Positions 26,189 to 35,433 of a stretch of 64,000 nucleotides of DNA are shown here, in pieces. Each line of letters begins with the position of its first letter. Positions within the stretch are counted from its first letter, which is position 1. Origin of the DNA: Sinorhizobium meliloti (GTDB lineage Bacteria > Pseudomonadota > Alphaproteobacteria > Rhizobiales > Rhizobiaceae); NCBI RefSeq assembly GCF_035610345.1, contig NZ_CP141213.1, positions 1,756,430 through 1,820,429 on the forward strand. Reading direction: 5' to 3'. Position numbers and translations under genes: made by a program. The notes beneath the pieces are model-generated. The model searched no databases. It saw only the letters and a list, made by a program, of their open reading frames with translations, and had not been told where the DNA came from.

Positions 26189-26773
26189 ATGGATGTCATT
26201 TTCACACCGGAGTTGACAGTTTGCGGGATTGAGGAACTGCCGGGCCAGAGCACACGCAACGTCTCCCATGTCCTGTCGTTGATCGATCCCGAATATCCCG
26301 AGATGGACGCCTTCCAGACCTACGGCAAACACCACCGCACCACGCTACGCTTCCACGACATCATTGCGGAGGCGCCTGGGCGGGTGATGCCCCATCCGGA
26401 CCATGTGGCAGAGATCCTCCGCTTCGGAACGGATTTTCAGTCAAGGCAGGATGCAAATGGCTCAAGCCATCTGCTCGTCCATTGCCATATGGGCGTGTCG
26501 CGCTCGACGGCCGCCATGCTGTCACTGATGGCGCAGGCGAACCCAGATGAGTCTGCCGAGGACCTGTTTGCCCGTTTGATCGTGATCCGGCCGCAAGCAT
26601 GGCCGAATTCGCAGATGATCCGTTTCGCCGACGAGCAACTTGGACGCAAAGGCGACCTGACAGCAGCGCTCGGCCGCCATTATGGCCGGCAAATCAAAAG
26701 CCGACCGCAGTTCACCGAGTGGATGACAACACTGGGTCGACAGGCCGAGTTGCAAATGGCGGTTCTGAACTGA
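26189..26773 (+). CDS. Tyrosine phosphatase-family protein
   Basis: Cys-based phosphatase of the dual-specificity type, 194 residues. The P-loop HCHMGVSRSTAAML near residue 98 carries the C-x5-R signature; the upstream HDIIAEAPG block supplies the likely general acid Asp. The family in rhizobia is conserved but of unknown substrate. No ribosome-binding site stands out; ATG 26189 gives the usual short N-terminus. It stands alone between the catabolic block and IS debris. Confidence 0.8.
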   Translation: MDVIFTPELTVCGIEELPGQSTRNVSHVLSLIDPEYPEMDAFQTYGKHHRTTLRFHDIIAEAPGRVMPHPDHVAEILRFGTDFQSRQDANGSSHLLVHCHMGVSRSTAAMLSLMAQANPDESAEDLFARLIVIRPQAWPNSQMIRFADEQLGRKGDLTAALGRHYGRQIKSRPQFTEWMTTLGRQAELQMAVLN

Positions 26774-26811
26774 CCGCACATGCGGGGCCACTGGGAACAA
26801 GTTAGAGGTTG

Positions 26812-26924
26812 GAAGGAGCCTTCCTGCGGTTTGGCGGTGTTCCCAGTGAGGTACTGCTGGATATGCCAAGCCGCTGGTTGAGTACTACGACGCAGCTACG
26901 CGGGAGGTGCGCTTCAATGCGCGG
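26812..26924 (+). pseudogene. IS21-family IstA fragment
   Basis: LRFGGVPSEVLLD in one frame is continued by LVEYYDAATREVRFNARL in another. These are adjacent blocks of the IstA integrase core. Only about 110 bp survive, frameshifted, directly abutting the 283-bp repeat. Confidence 0.7.
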
Positions 26925-27207
26925 CTATCTGCCTCACAGAGCCTACGCGGAACGACGAAAACGAGCTCCAGCCTGTTTGCGAAAGCAGTGAACCTGCCCC
27001 CTCCCCGCAGCACTGTGATGACCTGGGATGCAGCAGCTGGCCCGCCAGGGCCATGGCAAGTGATGAGCGTACCAGGCGCAGACGCTTCAGCGTCGAAGCC
27101 AGTTCGCGCGCAACTTGACCGGTTAACAGCGCAGCCGCAGGAGGCTTAGCATTAGCGCCGCCCGACGGGCGGAAGCCGGGACCGACTGCGCCCGGCAAGT
27201 TGCTCCG
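26925..27207. repeat. ~285-bp dispersed repeat, copy 1
   Basis: Closely matches 34745-35030 from CTATCTGCCTCA to AAGTTGCTCCG, with scattered substitutions and short indels. It contains the hairpin GACGCTTCAGCGTC. Identity of the element is unknown; no terminal inverted repeats are seen. Confidence 0.8.
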
Positions 27208-28080
27208 TCTCCTGCGAGTTCATTGGCTGACCTTTGCGTTCAATAGGGCGCCGCCTGAAATAACTATGAACAGGACGTGAGCATGGCCAAGCCCACCCAT
27301 GGATGCCATGACCGAGAGGCCAATCGTAGCTTGCCGAGCGCACCAATGCCGTTGATTGGCAGATAGACAGCAGGGCCGCCTTTGCCGACGCAAAGACGTT
27401 CTGCGCTCGCGGGATGCAGGTGTCTGGCGCGGCAAGTTCAATTGCCCTGCCAGGCAGGCGAAGTGCAACGTGGCGCGGCCCGCGGAACGCTTGCGGCTAA
27501 GCGACATCGATATGCAGCGGCAGCAATTCTCGACACCTCTGCATTTCGGGATAAAGACGTAATTTGGAGGCTCGCGATGAAGACAGCGTTCCTTAGCGGC
27601 AATCGCTGCGACGGTTCGTGGTGAATGGGCGAAGGCACCGGTGAAGTCCGACAAGCTCATCCGAAGAGAGCTGAGAGTGAACGACCCCTCAGATCCGGAG
27701 CAAGGTGCGACTGCAAGAAGACCAACACGTGTCGTTGTCACACCCCCTGCCATTTGTCAGGCCGAAGGTGCGGTCCCTCCTTTAGAAGTCGCAATAGTGA
27801 CTGGCGCCTTCGTTTGAATGTCAGGCGTCCATCCCCGCACGTCGCAAGTTCGCATCGGCTCCGCGCTGGAAGTTGTTCGAAAGACGGCTTCGATTCAGTG
27901 GGGGTGAGCTTGAACGAGAAATGATCCTCCGGAAAGATTGCCCATCTGGTCTGCACTTCGACATGCCGCAATTCCTCCGCCCATGAATCACGAAAGCGCC
28001 GCAATCGGTTCACCGGCCATTCAGCTTCGCTGCCCGATGATCAGCCATAGATTTCAACGGCTTCTCTGAAAGGTCCAGCA
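27208..28080. other. Long intergenic region, probable decayed DNA
   Basis: About 870 bp of short overlapping frames with no recognisable domain. A small frame near 27577 follows GGAGG but encodes only 15 residues (MKTAFLSGNRCDGSW). The last 200 bp should hold the promoter of the RTX gene. Confidence 0.45.
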
Positions 28081-29118
28081 ATGGCTGCGCGCATCTACGG
28101 AACGAACTACGCAGACATCATCAAGCAGAACGGCTACATCGCGGTCGAGATCTACGCCTATGACGGCGACGACGACATCTACCTGAACCGGACAGACAGC
28201 TACGGCGGATACAATTTCGTCGATGCGGGTTACGGCAATGATCTCGTGGTAAACTCCTTCGAAGGTGGTAACGACATCTATCTGGGCGGCGGCAACGATC
28301 TCTACATTGCTGACATCCGTGCACGTGATGCGAGCTCCCACGACATCGTCTATGGCGGCAGTGGCAACGACCGCTTCGAGATCGAGGGCTACGCCAGCGA
28401 CTATTACGGCGAAAGTGGCAACGACACCTTCCTCTCCGTCGGCTTCAACAACTACTTCAACGGCGGCAGCGGCATCGACACGATCAGCTACCAATTCCAG
28501 GACACCTGGAGCTCGGAACGTGGCAGAGGGGTCACCATCGACCTTGGCTACCAGTACGCAACCACCGCGACCGGTCGCCGCGAAGACCTGATCAGCATCG
28601 AAAACGCCACCGGCACGAATTACGGCCATGACGACATAACTGGTAGCGCCGCTGCCAACACGCTGCGCGGGCTCGGCGGCGACGATATTCTCGAGGGACT
28701 CGGCGGCAACGATTTCCTCGACGGGGGCGCCGGCGCCGACGATCTCTATGGCGGCTCGGGCGCCGACATCCTGCGCGGCGGCAGCGGCTTCGACTATCTG
28801 GCAGGCGGCACCGGGACGGACACATTCGATTTCAACGCGATCGGGGAAACGGCGGTCGGCAGCAGCCGCGACGTAATCACCGACTTCCGCCGGGCCGAAT
28901 ACGACGTCATCGACCTTTCAACGATCGACGCCGATACGACCTGGAGCGGAAACCAGAGCTTTACCTATGTCGGCAGCAACGCCTTCTCGGGCGAGGCCGG
29001 AGAGCTCAATTTCCGCTCGGGGATCATCTCGGGCGACGTCAATGGCGACGGCTACGCCGATTTCCAGATCAAGGTGAACGGCGTCACGAGCCTGCGCGTC
29101 GACGATTTCTTCCTTTGA
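28081..29118 (+). CDS. Secreted RTX calcium-binding protein
   Basis: 345 residues without N-terminal signal. Degenerate nonapeptide repeats run from about residue 40 (GYGNDLV, GGNDIYLGGGNDLYI, GGSGNDRFE), and a classic RTX block follows at 195-245 (GGDDILEGLGGNDFLDGGAG). The C-terminal ~100 residues have the serralysin-type domain (DVITDFRRAEYDVIDLSTID ... DVNGDGYADFQIKV) and end DDFFL, a type I secretion signal. It should be exported by a TolC-dependent ABC system encoded elsewhere. Such proteins occur beside exopolysaccharide loci in Sinorhizobium. The ligand or enzymatic role is unknown; no catalytic domain is visible. Confidence 0.85.
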   Translation: MAARIYGTNYADIIKQNGYIAVEIYAYDGDDDIYLNRTDSYGGYNFVDAGYGNDLVVNSFEGGNDIYLGGGNDLYIADIRARDASSHDIVYGGSGNDRFEIEGYASDYYGESGNDTFLSVGFNNYFNGGSGIDTISYQFQDTWSSERGRGVTIDLGYQYATTATGRREDLISIENATGTNYGHDDITGSAAANTLRGLGGDDILEGLGGNDFLDGGAGADDLYGGSGADILRGGSGFDYLAGGTGTDTFDFNAIGETAVGSSRDVITDFRRAEYDVIDLSTIDADTTWSGNQSFTYVGSNAFSGEAGELNFRSGIISGDVNGDGYADFQIKVNGVTSLRVDDFFL

Positions 29119-29477
29119 TCGCAGGCCGAAATGCCAACTAGGCGACAAATCAGGCTGCGCGGTGCAATCAACTCCCGCGCCGATTTTCACCAAACCGTTT
29201 GTGCGAAACAGCCTCTGAGGTGGAAGTGAGCCGTCCTCCGGACTGGGAAAGCGGCACAAATCCGGAAATTAGGTAGCAAAATGCGAACGCCAAAACTCAG
29301 ATTGTGGAGCCGACAGGAGGCTCGAATGGCTGAATTAATCAAAGCATTATACGCCGAAGGCTGCAACCTTGCGCTTTTAGGCGATGAGGATGCCCGACCA
29401 ACTTGTCGAAGAGTTCGATCGAGGACCGCAAGGTGGCTTCAACGGCATGCAGGCCTCGCCTGACCGTCCCTTTGAAA
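29119..29477. other. Intergenic stretch
   Basis: About 360 bp. A frame from 29281 begins MRTPKLRLWSRQEARMAELI and is preceded by no clear ribosome-binding site; it could be a short relic. Nothing else supportable. Confidence 0.4.
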
Positions 29478-29650
29478 AACGTCAGTGGCTGATACATCGC
29501 AGCAGAAGACCGCCCAAGGCGTCATGGCTTCTCGCACGTCGATCCGGGCCTCGTGATCGCGGACGGGTGCTGCCATCGTGTCATCCAGCCGAGGGTCCGC
29601 TCGACGCCCCAGCGTCGCGCCAGAACATTTCCGGACGCGCTCGCTGACAC
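29478..29650 (-). pseudogene. IS5-type transposase C-terminal remnant
   Basis: Read on the minus strand, ARRWGVERTLGWMTRW is followed in another frame by VRDHEARIDVREAMT and then LGGLLLRCISH. These are the last DDE blocks of an IS5-type transposase, frameshifted. The rest of the element is absent. Confidence 0.7.
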
Positions 29651-29683
29651 TGGTTACTCTTCGCCCTTTGTCTTCGTCTGCGC

Positions 29684-30121
29684 TTAGCTGAGTTCTTGGG
29701 CGAGCCCGATGAGAAGCCCTTCAGGCCCTCGGATGTAGCAGAGCCGATACGCTTCTTTATACTGGACTACTTCGCCCACGAGCTGCGCGCCGCGCGTGCG
29801 GAGCTTTTCAAGCGTCTCGTCGATGTCGTCCACGGCGAACATGACGCGGAGGTAGCCTAAGGCGTTAACCGGTGCGTTCCGGTGATCTGCGACGACAGGG
29901 GGCGTGAGGAAGCAGGAGAGCTCGAGCCGGTTGTGGCCGTCCGGCGTGCGCATCATGGCAATCTCGACACGCTGATGGCCCAGTCCGGTGATACGTCCGG
30001 CCCATTCTCCCTCGATCGTGGTCCGCCCTTCGAGCTCGAGCCCGAGTTCGAGAAAGAAATCAATCGTCTCTCCGAGGTCTTCGACGACGATTCCAACGTT
30101 GTCCATCCGCTTGAGCGCCAT
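29684..30121 (-). CDS. VOC-family (glyoxalase/bleomycin resistance-like) protein
   Basis: About 145 residues, one VOC domain built of two beta-alpha-beta-beta-beta modules: MDNVGIVVEDLGETIDFFLE at the N-terminus and LGYLRVMFAVDDIDETLEKL near residue 88, ending YIRGPEGLLIGLAQEL with a likely metal-ligand Glu. The ATG at 30121 gives a typical start (MALKRMDNVGIVV); a frame to 30136 is possible. Substrate unknown. Flanked by dead genes on both sides. Confidence 0.8.
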   Translation of the reverse strand: MALKRMDNVGIVVEDLGETIDFFLELGLELEGRTTIEGEWAGRITGLGHQRVEIAMMRTPDGHNRLELSCFLTPPVVADHRNAPVNALGYLRVMFAVDDIDETLEKLRTRGAQLVGEVVQYKEAYRLCYIRGPEGLLIGLAQELS

Positions 30122-30311
30122 GTTTCCAATCTCCAAGGTGTAGTTCTAGTCTTAGTCTAACTACAGGGTGTCGCCTGGCCTTACAACGCATGCTTGAGGT
30201 GCCCAACACCGGCAGTGGCCATCCGGGCCCGCATCACCGCTGTCCGCATCAGAAGCTTGAATCATGGATCGCCTTGAACTGCCACCCTGTTTTCAAACGG
30301 CCTCTGAGGCT

Positions 30312-30840
30312 CTAGTTGAACGTCTGTGCCAGCGCGGAGGCGGTGAAAAGGTCGAGATGTGCACCGCCTTTGTTCTTGAACACGGTGATCTGGTCGGCCT
30401 CGGTGCGGCCTTCGCTCTTTCCCTGGACGAGTTCGAAGAGATCGGCCTTCACGGCATTCCAGCTGATCGCGCCGGACGCGATAGCCTGCGAGAGGTCGCC
30501 GCGGCTCTCCATATTGTTGCGACTGTCGACGAAGATCGTGCCGCGCGCGAGCGCGGTGTCGTCCGCTTCCCGGCGCGTGGGAGCCCGGCCGCAGGAGCGC
30601 GCCCTTGACCAGCGCCTTGTCCGACATGGTCCCGCAGGTCACCACATCAGCGCATGCTACAGAGCCGTCGAGATCGGTGCTGACTGTAGCGTCGGTGCCT
30701 TTCTCGCGCAGCTGCGCGGCGACCGCTTCGGCACGGGCCGCGGTGCGGTTCCAGATCGAGACCCGACGCAGCGAGGGCCGCGCTGAAAGATGCGCCTCGG
30801 CGAAATGCGGGGCGAGCGCGCCCGCCCTGCCAAGGTGCCG
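30312..30840 (-). pseudogene. Ornithine cyclodeaminase/mu-crystallin family remnant
   Basis: On the minus strand ALAPHFAEAHLSARPSLRRV, IWNRTAARAEAVAAQLREKG and ADVVTCGTMSDKALVKGALL match the NAD-binding half of the family. A frameshift follows, and MESRGDLSQAIASGAISWNA, KADLFELVQGKSEGRT and ALAQTF complete the C-terminus. The N-terminal half is missing, fused to a transporter remnant. Confidence 0.75.
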
Positions 30841-31590
30841 GCAAGGAGGAGGTATAAGATTGGGTCGCGTATGACCTCGCCGCGCGTCCAATCGCGTCCC
30901 GTGCGTACCCTCGCGACCTTTGCCTCGTGCGAATGTGGCACGCGTTCGACCCGCATCAAGGAGACGATCGCCGGCAAGCCGATTAGAACGACCGCTGCCG
31001 CCGAGACGAACCAGCCTGCCCGCCAGCTGCCGCCCAACTGGGTGATGCCGACAACAGCAGCTGGCAGAATAGCTGAACCCACCTGCTGGCCCTGCGTGAT
31101 CAGGCCATCGCCCGGGCCTGGTTCTCAACGAACCAACGTCCAACTTCGTGAAGGCGATCTCGGTCATTATTCCCTGGCCGAACAAACGCAACAGATAGAT
31201 CGCAAGCGCCAGGACGGCGATATCCGGCGCGACTGCAATCAGCACGCAGGCGAGCGCGAGCCATGCTGAAGCGCACCACCTTCCCGCCGGGCATCAAGTC
31301 GAGTGTACGCCCAAGCCACGACAGGGTCACAGCGCTTGCCAGTGTCGCCAGCATATACAGCCCACCGAGTTCACCGCCGGGCAAATGGAAGGTGTTGCGC
31401 AGCTCGTTGCCCGACAAGCCGATGAAGAAAGACGAGAACATCGTCAGCAAAAACCCGGCGCCAATCCATCGGGTATTGTCGCGGATGAAAAGGAGATTAT
31501 CGCGTGCAAAATCAAAAATGGTGTCGCTGTAATGGGACTTCCGCTGTGAGGGACGGCACATAAGGAGATGCGCTAGTCGGGCCAACTTTT
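30841..31590 (-). pseudogene. MFS transporter remnant, frameshifted
   Basis: Pieces in several frames: TRWIGAGFLLTMFSSFFIGL and LGGLYMLATLASAVTLSWLG, then VAPDIAVLALAIYLLRLFGQ, then PAAVVGITQLGGSWRAGWFV and REDPILYLLLAGTLAG-like residues. They correspond to about the first two thirds of a major facilitator. The remainder is deleted at the junction with the ornithine cyclodeaminase remnant near 30840. Confidence 0.7.
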
Positions 31591-31639
31591 AGCAGAGTAT
31601 GAGGTCAAGCACGATCTTCCGAGCCTCGGTCGCAGGAGA

Positions 31640-31880
31640 TGCTCGTGAGCCCGCACCGGCTGGTCCACCCCGACGGTAACAGCCGCACCTTGCTTCTCTC
31701 CATGTGGATGCCACGGCGCGCCGGGAGCGCGAGGCACAGAACGACATCCTTGCCGGCAAACACTGGCACCGAATGAAGAACCTGCTCGCTCTGGGACAGA
31801 TGACGCGCGCCAAACCTCCGTCAAGGGTCGCTCGGCCGAGGAATACCGCGACGCTTTCCTTGGGCGTCAATGCGCTCGCA
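31640..31880 (+). pseudogene. HWE-family histidine kinase remnant
   Basis: VDATARREREAQNDILAGKH then HRMKNLLALGQM is the phosphoacceptor box of an HWE kinase. After a frame change VKGRSAEEYRDAFLGR follows, and the original frame ends in NALA and a stop. An upstream piece (HRLVHPDGNSRTLLLS) resembles the end of a PAS domain. The catalytic domain is absent. Confidence 0.7.
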
Positions 31881-32250
31881 TGATTCCGTTCAAGGCGAGG
31901 GATTTGGAAAAGAAACCTCGCTCCTCAGGCACCGTACCCTGATTGCCGACGATCTGAGCTAGTCCATTTTGAGTAGAAATGAACGGCGCGATAACTTTCG
32001 AAACTGGGCGATAATGACAACGGCGCTCGATGGTTGTATCTATAAAACGCAATTATCGCCACGTTTTTAGTTTCGGCGCTAGCGATCTACTGTACGTTGT
32101 AAGTTAAATTCCTATAAATGGTGCTGCCGTCAGAGATATATTGCAATAAACAATTCGAGAGCGCATCTAGAGGTGTGCTCGGTGGCGCTTTGACATATTT
32201 AGGTTGAGGTCAATATTTCCTAATAAATAGCTAGCTACAAGGAGGGGTAA
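31881..32250. promoter_or_regulatory. AT-rich upstream region of the LuxR-type gene
   Basis: About 370 bp with clearly lower GC than its surroundings, no gene seen. The strong ribosome-binding site CAAGGAGGGG lies just before 32251. Confidence 0.5.
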
Positions 32251-33036
32251 ATGCACCGAATAAACTCGACCTTGAGCAATTCTGAAGATAACAAAAAGGT
32301 ATCCTCGAAGAAGAGCAAGATTGTAATGCTCGCGAAATCCGACCTGCTCGCCGAATGTCTGACGCAGGCGATCAGCGCGCATTTTCAAGGTCAGGACGTT
32401 ATAAGCCTTTCCGATGCCGACCGTCTCCTGGACTGCGATCTTATCGACGTAAGTCTGGTCTTGCTCTATCGCCTGCCGGTGGCAGCATTTCCATCGATAC
32501 TGAGGACGATCCAGGAGCTCCATCCGAAGGCCGCGATCGGCCTGATGGTGCAGAATGGGGACGAGCTCGATTCGTCGATCGCGGGATTTGTCAATGCAGG
32601 TTTGATTCACGGCGTGCTGCCCCTGAATCTCAATCTCGACGTATGCCTTACCGCCATCGAGCTTTTGATGAAGGGCGGTGAGCATTTTCCCGCCGCGTTG
32701 CTTCGGCGCCAGGCGCCGAGAGGGTCCGCAGAGTGCGGCCTTGTCGCGCAAAAGCAGGCGTCTTCGGAAGACAGCGATCTGGAACGCATGACCGACTTTG
32801 GCGAAGGGCTTCTGACGATGCGCGAGATCCAGATTCTCGATCTCCTCTGTATGGGCACGCAGAACAAGAACATCGCCGATCGTCTCGGGCTTTCCGAAAA
32901 TACTGTCAAAGTGCATATCCGCAACATCTATAGAAAGATGAATGTTCACAACCGGACGGAGGCGGCGTCGCGCCACTTCCGGAGTGACGCCGATCACGCT
33001 CCGCACCGCTCAGGCGGCGGACGTGAATTTCGGTAA
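32251..33036 (+). CDS. LuxR-family DNA-binding response regulator-like protein
   Basis: 261 residues. The N-terminal half resembles a receiver fold (KIVMLAKSDLLAECLTQAIS; HPKAAIGLMVQNGDELDSSI), but the acidic pocket and phosphoacceptor Asp are not evident where expected, suggesting a pseudo-receiver. The C-terminal LuxR HTH is complete near residues 185-245 (LTMREIQILDLLCMGTQNKNI then LGLSENTVKVHIRNIYRKMN). Such regulators control surface polysaccharide and motility genes in Sinorhizobium. It is monocistronic and shortly upstream of the polysaccharide island. Target genes are unknown. Confidence 0.82.
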   Translation: MHRINSTLSNSEDNKKVSSKKSKIVMLAKSDLLAECLTQAISAHFQGQDVISLSDADRLLDCDLIDVSLVLLYRLPVAAFPSILRTIQELHPKAAIGLMVQNGDELDSSIAGFVNAGLIHGVLPLNLNLDVCLTAIELLMKGGEHFPAALLRRQAPRGSAECGLVAQKQASSEDSDLERMTDFGEGLLTMREIQILDLLCMGTQNKNIADRLGLSENTVKVHIRNIYRKMNVHNRTEAASRHFRSDADHAPHRSGGGREFR

Positions 33037-33157
33037 CGTCGCCTACGCGTTCCCAATCGAACTCAAATCGCCAAAGATCTCGGAAAATGACGTTCAGCCT
33101 TCGCGAACATCGAAGTGCCGGTCTCCGGGTTTCTTCGTGCTGCGGCTTGGGCTGCGC

Positions 33158-33736
33158 TTAGAAGTTCGCGTCTTGTCGTGCTGGCCTGGTCGGACGAGGG
33201 GCCGGTTCTGAAAGATAACGGTCAATCTCATTCCGCAGGGTGATAAGATCAATGAAGTGATCCGCCTGACGGCGTAGCTCGTCTGCAGCCATGGGTGGCT
33301 GGGTCGAGATGGTCGAAACGACGGAAACTTTACGTCCCTTGCGCTGCAATGCCTGCACGAGCGTCGCAAAATCGCCGTCGCCAGAGAAGAGAACGATATG
33401 ATCAACCCTGGCGGATTGTTCCATTGCGTCGATTGCTAGCTCAATGCCCATGTTCCCCTTGATTTTGCGGCGGCCATGGGAGTCGGTGAATTCGCGGGCC
33501 GGCTTGGTCACAACGGTGTAGCCGTTATAGTCGAGCCAATCGATCAATGGGCGGATTGAGGAGAACTCGAGATCATCGATGAGCGCCGTGTAGTAATAGG
33601 CCCGCAAAAGGTAGGCACGCTTTTGAAACGCGGCCAGCAATTGCCGATAGTCGATATCAAAGTCCAGGCTCTTCGAGGTCGCGTAAAGGTTGGCTCCGTC
33701 AATAAACAGAGCGATCTTTTCGCGAGAATCGAACAT
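33158..33736 (-). CDS. NYN-domain (LabA/DUF88-type) putative ribonuclease
   Basis: About 192 residues, a PIN-like NYN fold. IALFIDGANLYATSKSLDFD near residue 8 provides the first catalytic Asp, GIELAIDAM the second acidic region, and DHIVLFSGDGDFATLVQALQ near residue 105 the D-x-D motif. Family members are putative RNases; the substrate is unknown. AAGGGGGC precedes the ATG at 33736. A conserved chromosomal-type gene sitting among dead genes. Confidence 0.84.
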   Translation of the reverse strand: MFDSREKIALFIDGANLYATSKSLDFDIDYRQLLAAFQKRAYLLRAYYYTALIDDLEFSSIRPLIDWLDYNGYTVVTKPAREFTDSHGRRKIKGNMGIELAIDAMEQSARVDHIVLFSGDGDFATLVQALQRKGRKVSVVSTISTQPPMAADELRRQADHFIDLITLRNEIDRYLSEPAPRPTRPARQDANF

Positions 33737-34744
33737 GGTGCCCCCTTTGGACATGCGGTCGCCACACGCCGAGCACATCGACTGATAGGCGCCTTGACCT
33801 CACATAAAGAATAGGCGGTTCCCTAAAAACGGTGCGCCTCTCTGCAGCAATTCAGCAACTTTGGTTAACTGTTATTCTGCCGTATCGCCATTCGGCCGGT
33901 CTGGTGTTCCGGTATGAGGCGCGCCCCAGCCGCGGCGGCCTCCTGGCGGTTCCTGACCGCAGGCTTCGGAACAGTGCTGCCCTGTGGATCTTCACGGTAC
34001 CTTCGCCGAGTTTCAGCTTTCGGGCGATCGCATCAAAACCAAGAGCTGACCGAAACGAGAAAAAAATGCCGCCCATTTTATTTGGACGCATCTCTCTCCT
34101 CTGCGCCGAATATGAGCCTTCGGTGAACTTCAGCAGGAGCAACATCCAAGCCGATCGTCGCCGCTCCAGTTTATGCTAACCCTGAGGTCATCTTTTTCTG
34201 ACCTTCCACCCAACGGTCAAGAAGCGCGTTGCGGGCAGCCCGTGCGTGGCGAAGCCGCGATAGGCTGGGTCGGTCGGGATGACGCGTCGCGCCCAGCGCC
34301 GTCAACGTATCGTCCACACAACCCCGCTCTCGTTGTTTGCTATCCCCGATCAACTGCGGTGCCGTCTCGCCCGATATGATCGAGAGCGAGCTCTTCGGCC
34401 ACTTGAAAGGCGCATGCCGCGAGTGTCGGCTCGTCCCATGCGATTTCCCGTCGGGATGCCGACGAACTCCTCAAAGACGGTCCTGATGCCGGACAGCGCA
34501 TCGCCGGGCAGCGCCGGAGCGAGACCTGCTTCGACCTGACCACGACTTCTCAAACCACGACGGAGTGACCCACACAACGACCGGCCTCTCCTCGCATACC
34601 TTAGGCCGTAAGAGGTGCCTCCGAACCGATTTGTTGGTTCACCTCCGTCATCGAAGTGCGGGTGCCAATCTTGGCGCCGATCTGATCGACGTGGCCGGAG
34701 CCAAGAAATCGAAAACCGGACTGCTGGCTGGGAGAAGTCACCGC
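33737..34744. other. Decayed region with a LuxR-type HTH remnant
   Basis: About 1 kb without an intact gene. On the minus strand at about 33950-34050 FDAIARKLKLGEGTVKIHRA then ALFRSL is the HTH of a LuxR-type regulator, without the rest of the protein. Minus-strand 34340-34540 also reads like a protein fragment (DEPTLAACAFQVAEELALDH) but I cannot name it. Confidence 0.5.
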
Positions 34745-35030
34745 CTATCTTGCCTCATACAGCCTGCCGCGGAACGACGAAACCGAGCTCCAGCCTGTTT
34801 GTGAGAGCAGTGAACCTGCCCCCTCCCCGCAGCACCGTGATGACCTGGGATGCAGCAGCTGGCCCGCCAGGGCCATGGCAAGTGAAATGAGCGTACCAGG
34901 CGCAGACGCTTCAGCGTCGAAGCCAGTTCGCGCGCAACTTGACCGGTTAAAAGCGCAGCCGCAGGAGGCTTAGCATAGCGCGGCCCGAATGGCGGAAGCC
35001 GGGACCGACTGCGCCCGGCAAGTTGCTCCG
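34745..35030. repeat. ~285-bp dispersed repeat, copy 2
   Basis: Second copy of the element at 26925-27207, in the same orientation, with a handful of substitutions and small indels. Upstream flanking DNA differs from copy 1, so the shared block marks element boundaries. Confidence 0.8.
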
Positions 35031-35433
35031 CTTGGCGGCCCAGGTCCACCCCTCGTCTAGGCTGCACGAACAACTTTGCAACATCTGTGATGATTGTAGC
35101 GGCCGAGATTCGTTCCTGCTTGTTCGAGACGCTATGACTGAAACGGCGATCGTCGTCCTTGGCTCAGCTTCAGTTCGGGTGCGCGAAATGACGCGTCCCA
35201 TTCAGGCACAACGCCCGAGGCTAAGTTGACACTTCTTGTCTGCCATCCAAAAATCCGAGGACGTTCGAGAACAGCATCGCTTAACACCGCAAACCGCCAG
35301 CGGCTGCATTCAGCCTCTCGCGCGGCGGCCGCCGCAGATCGCCGGGTATCGCGTGATCAACAGGAATTTACGGGTATGCACAAGACCGACTGCGATCTAC
35401 CATGGCAGTGATTCATTCAGTGGTTTCAAGGGA
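35031..35433. other. Upstream region of the nucleotidyltransferase-HEPN gene
   Basis: About 400 bp. The gene's frame stays open back to 35236, but these residues look non-family and are probably untranslated. No other gene seen. Confidence 0.4.

Noticed and set aside
28054..28629. Long minus-strand frame of 191 codons opposite the RTX gene
   Set aside because: Its Val/Ala/Asp-rich translation is the antisense of RTX glycine-aspartate repeats; no start signal or family.
29281..29463. 60-codon frame as a gene
   Set aside because: No ribosome-binding site, no family, and it runs into transposase debris.
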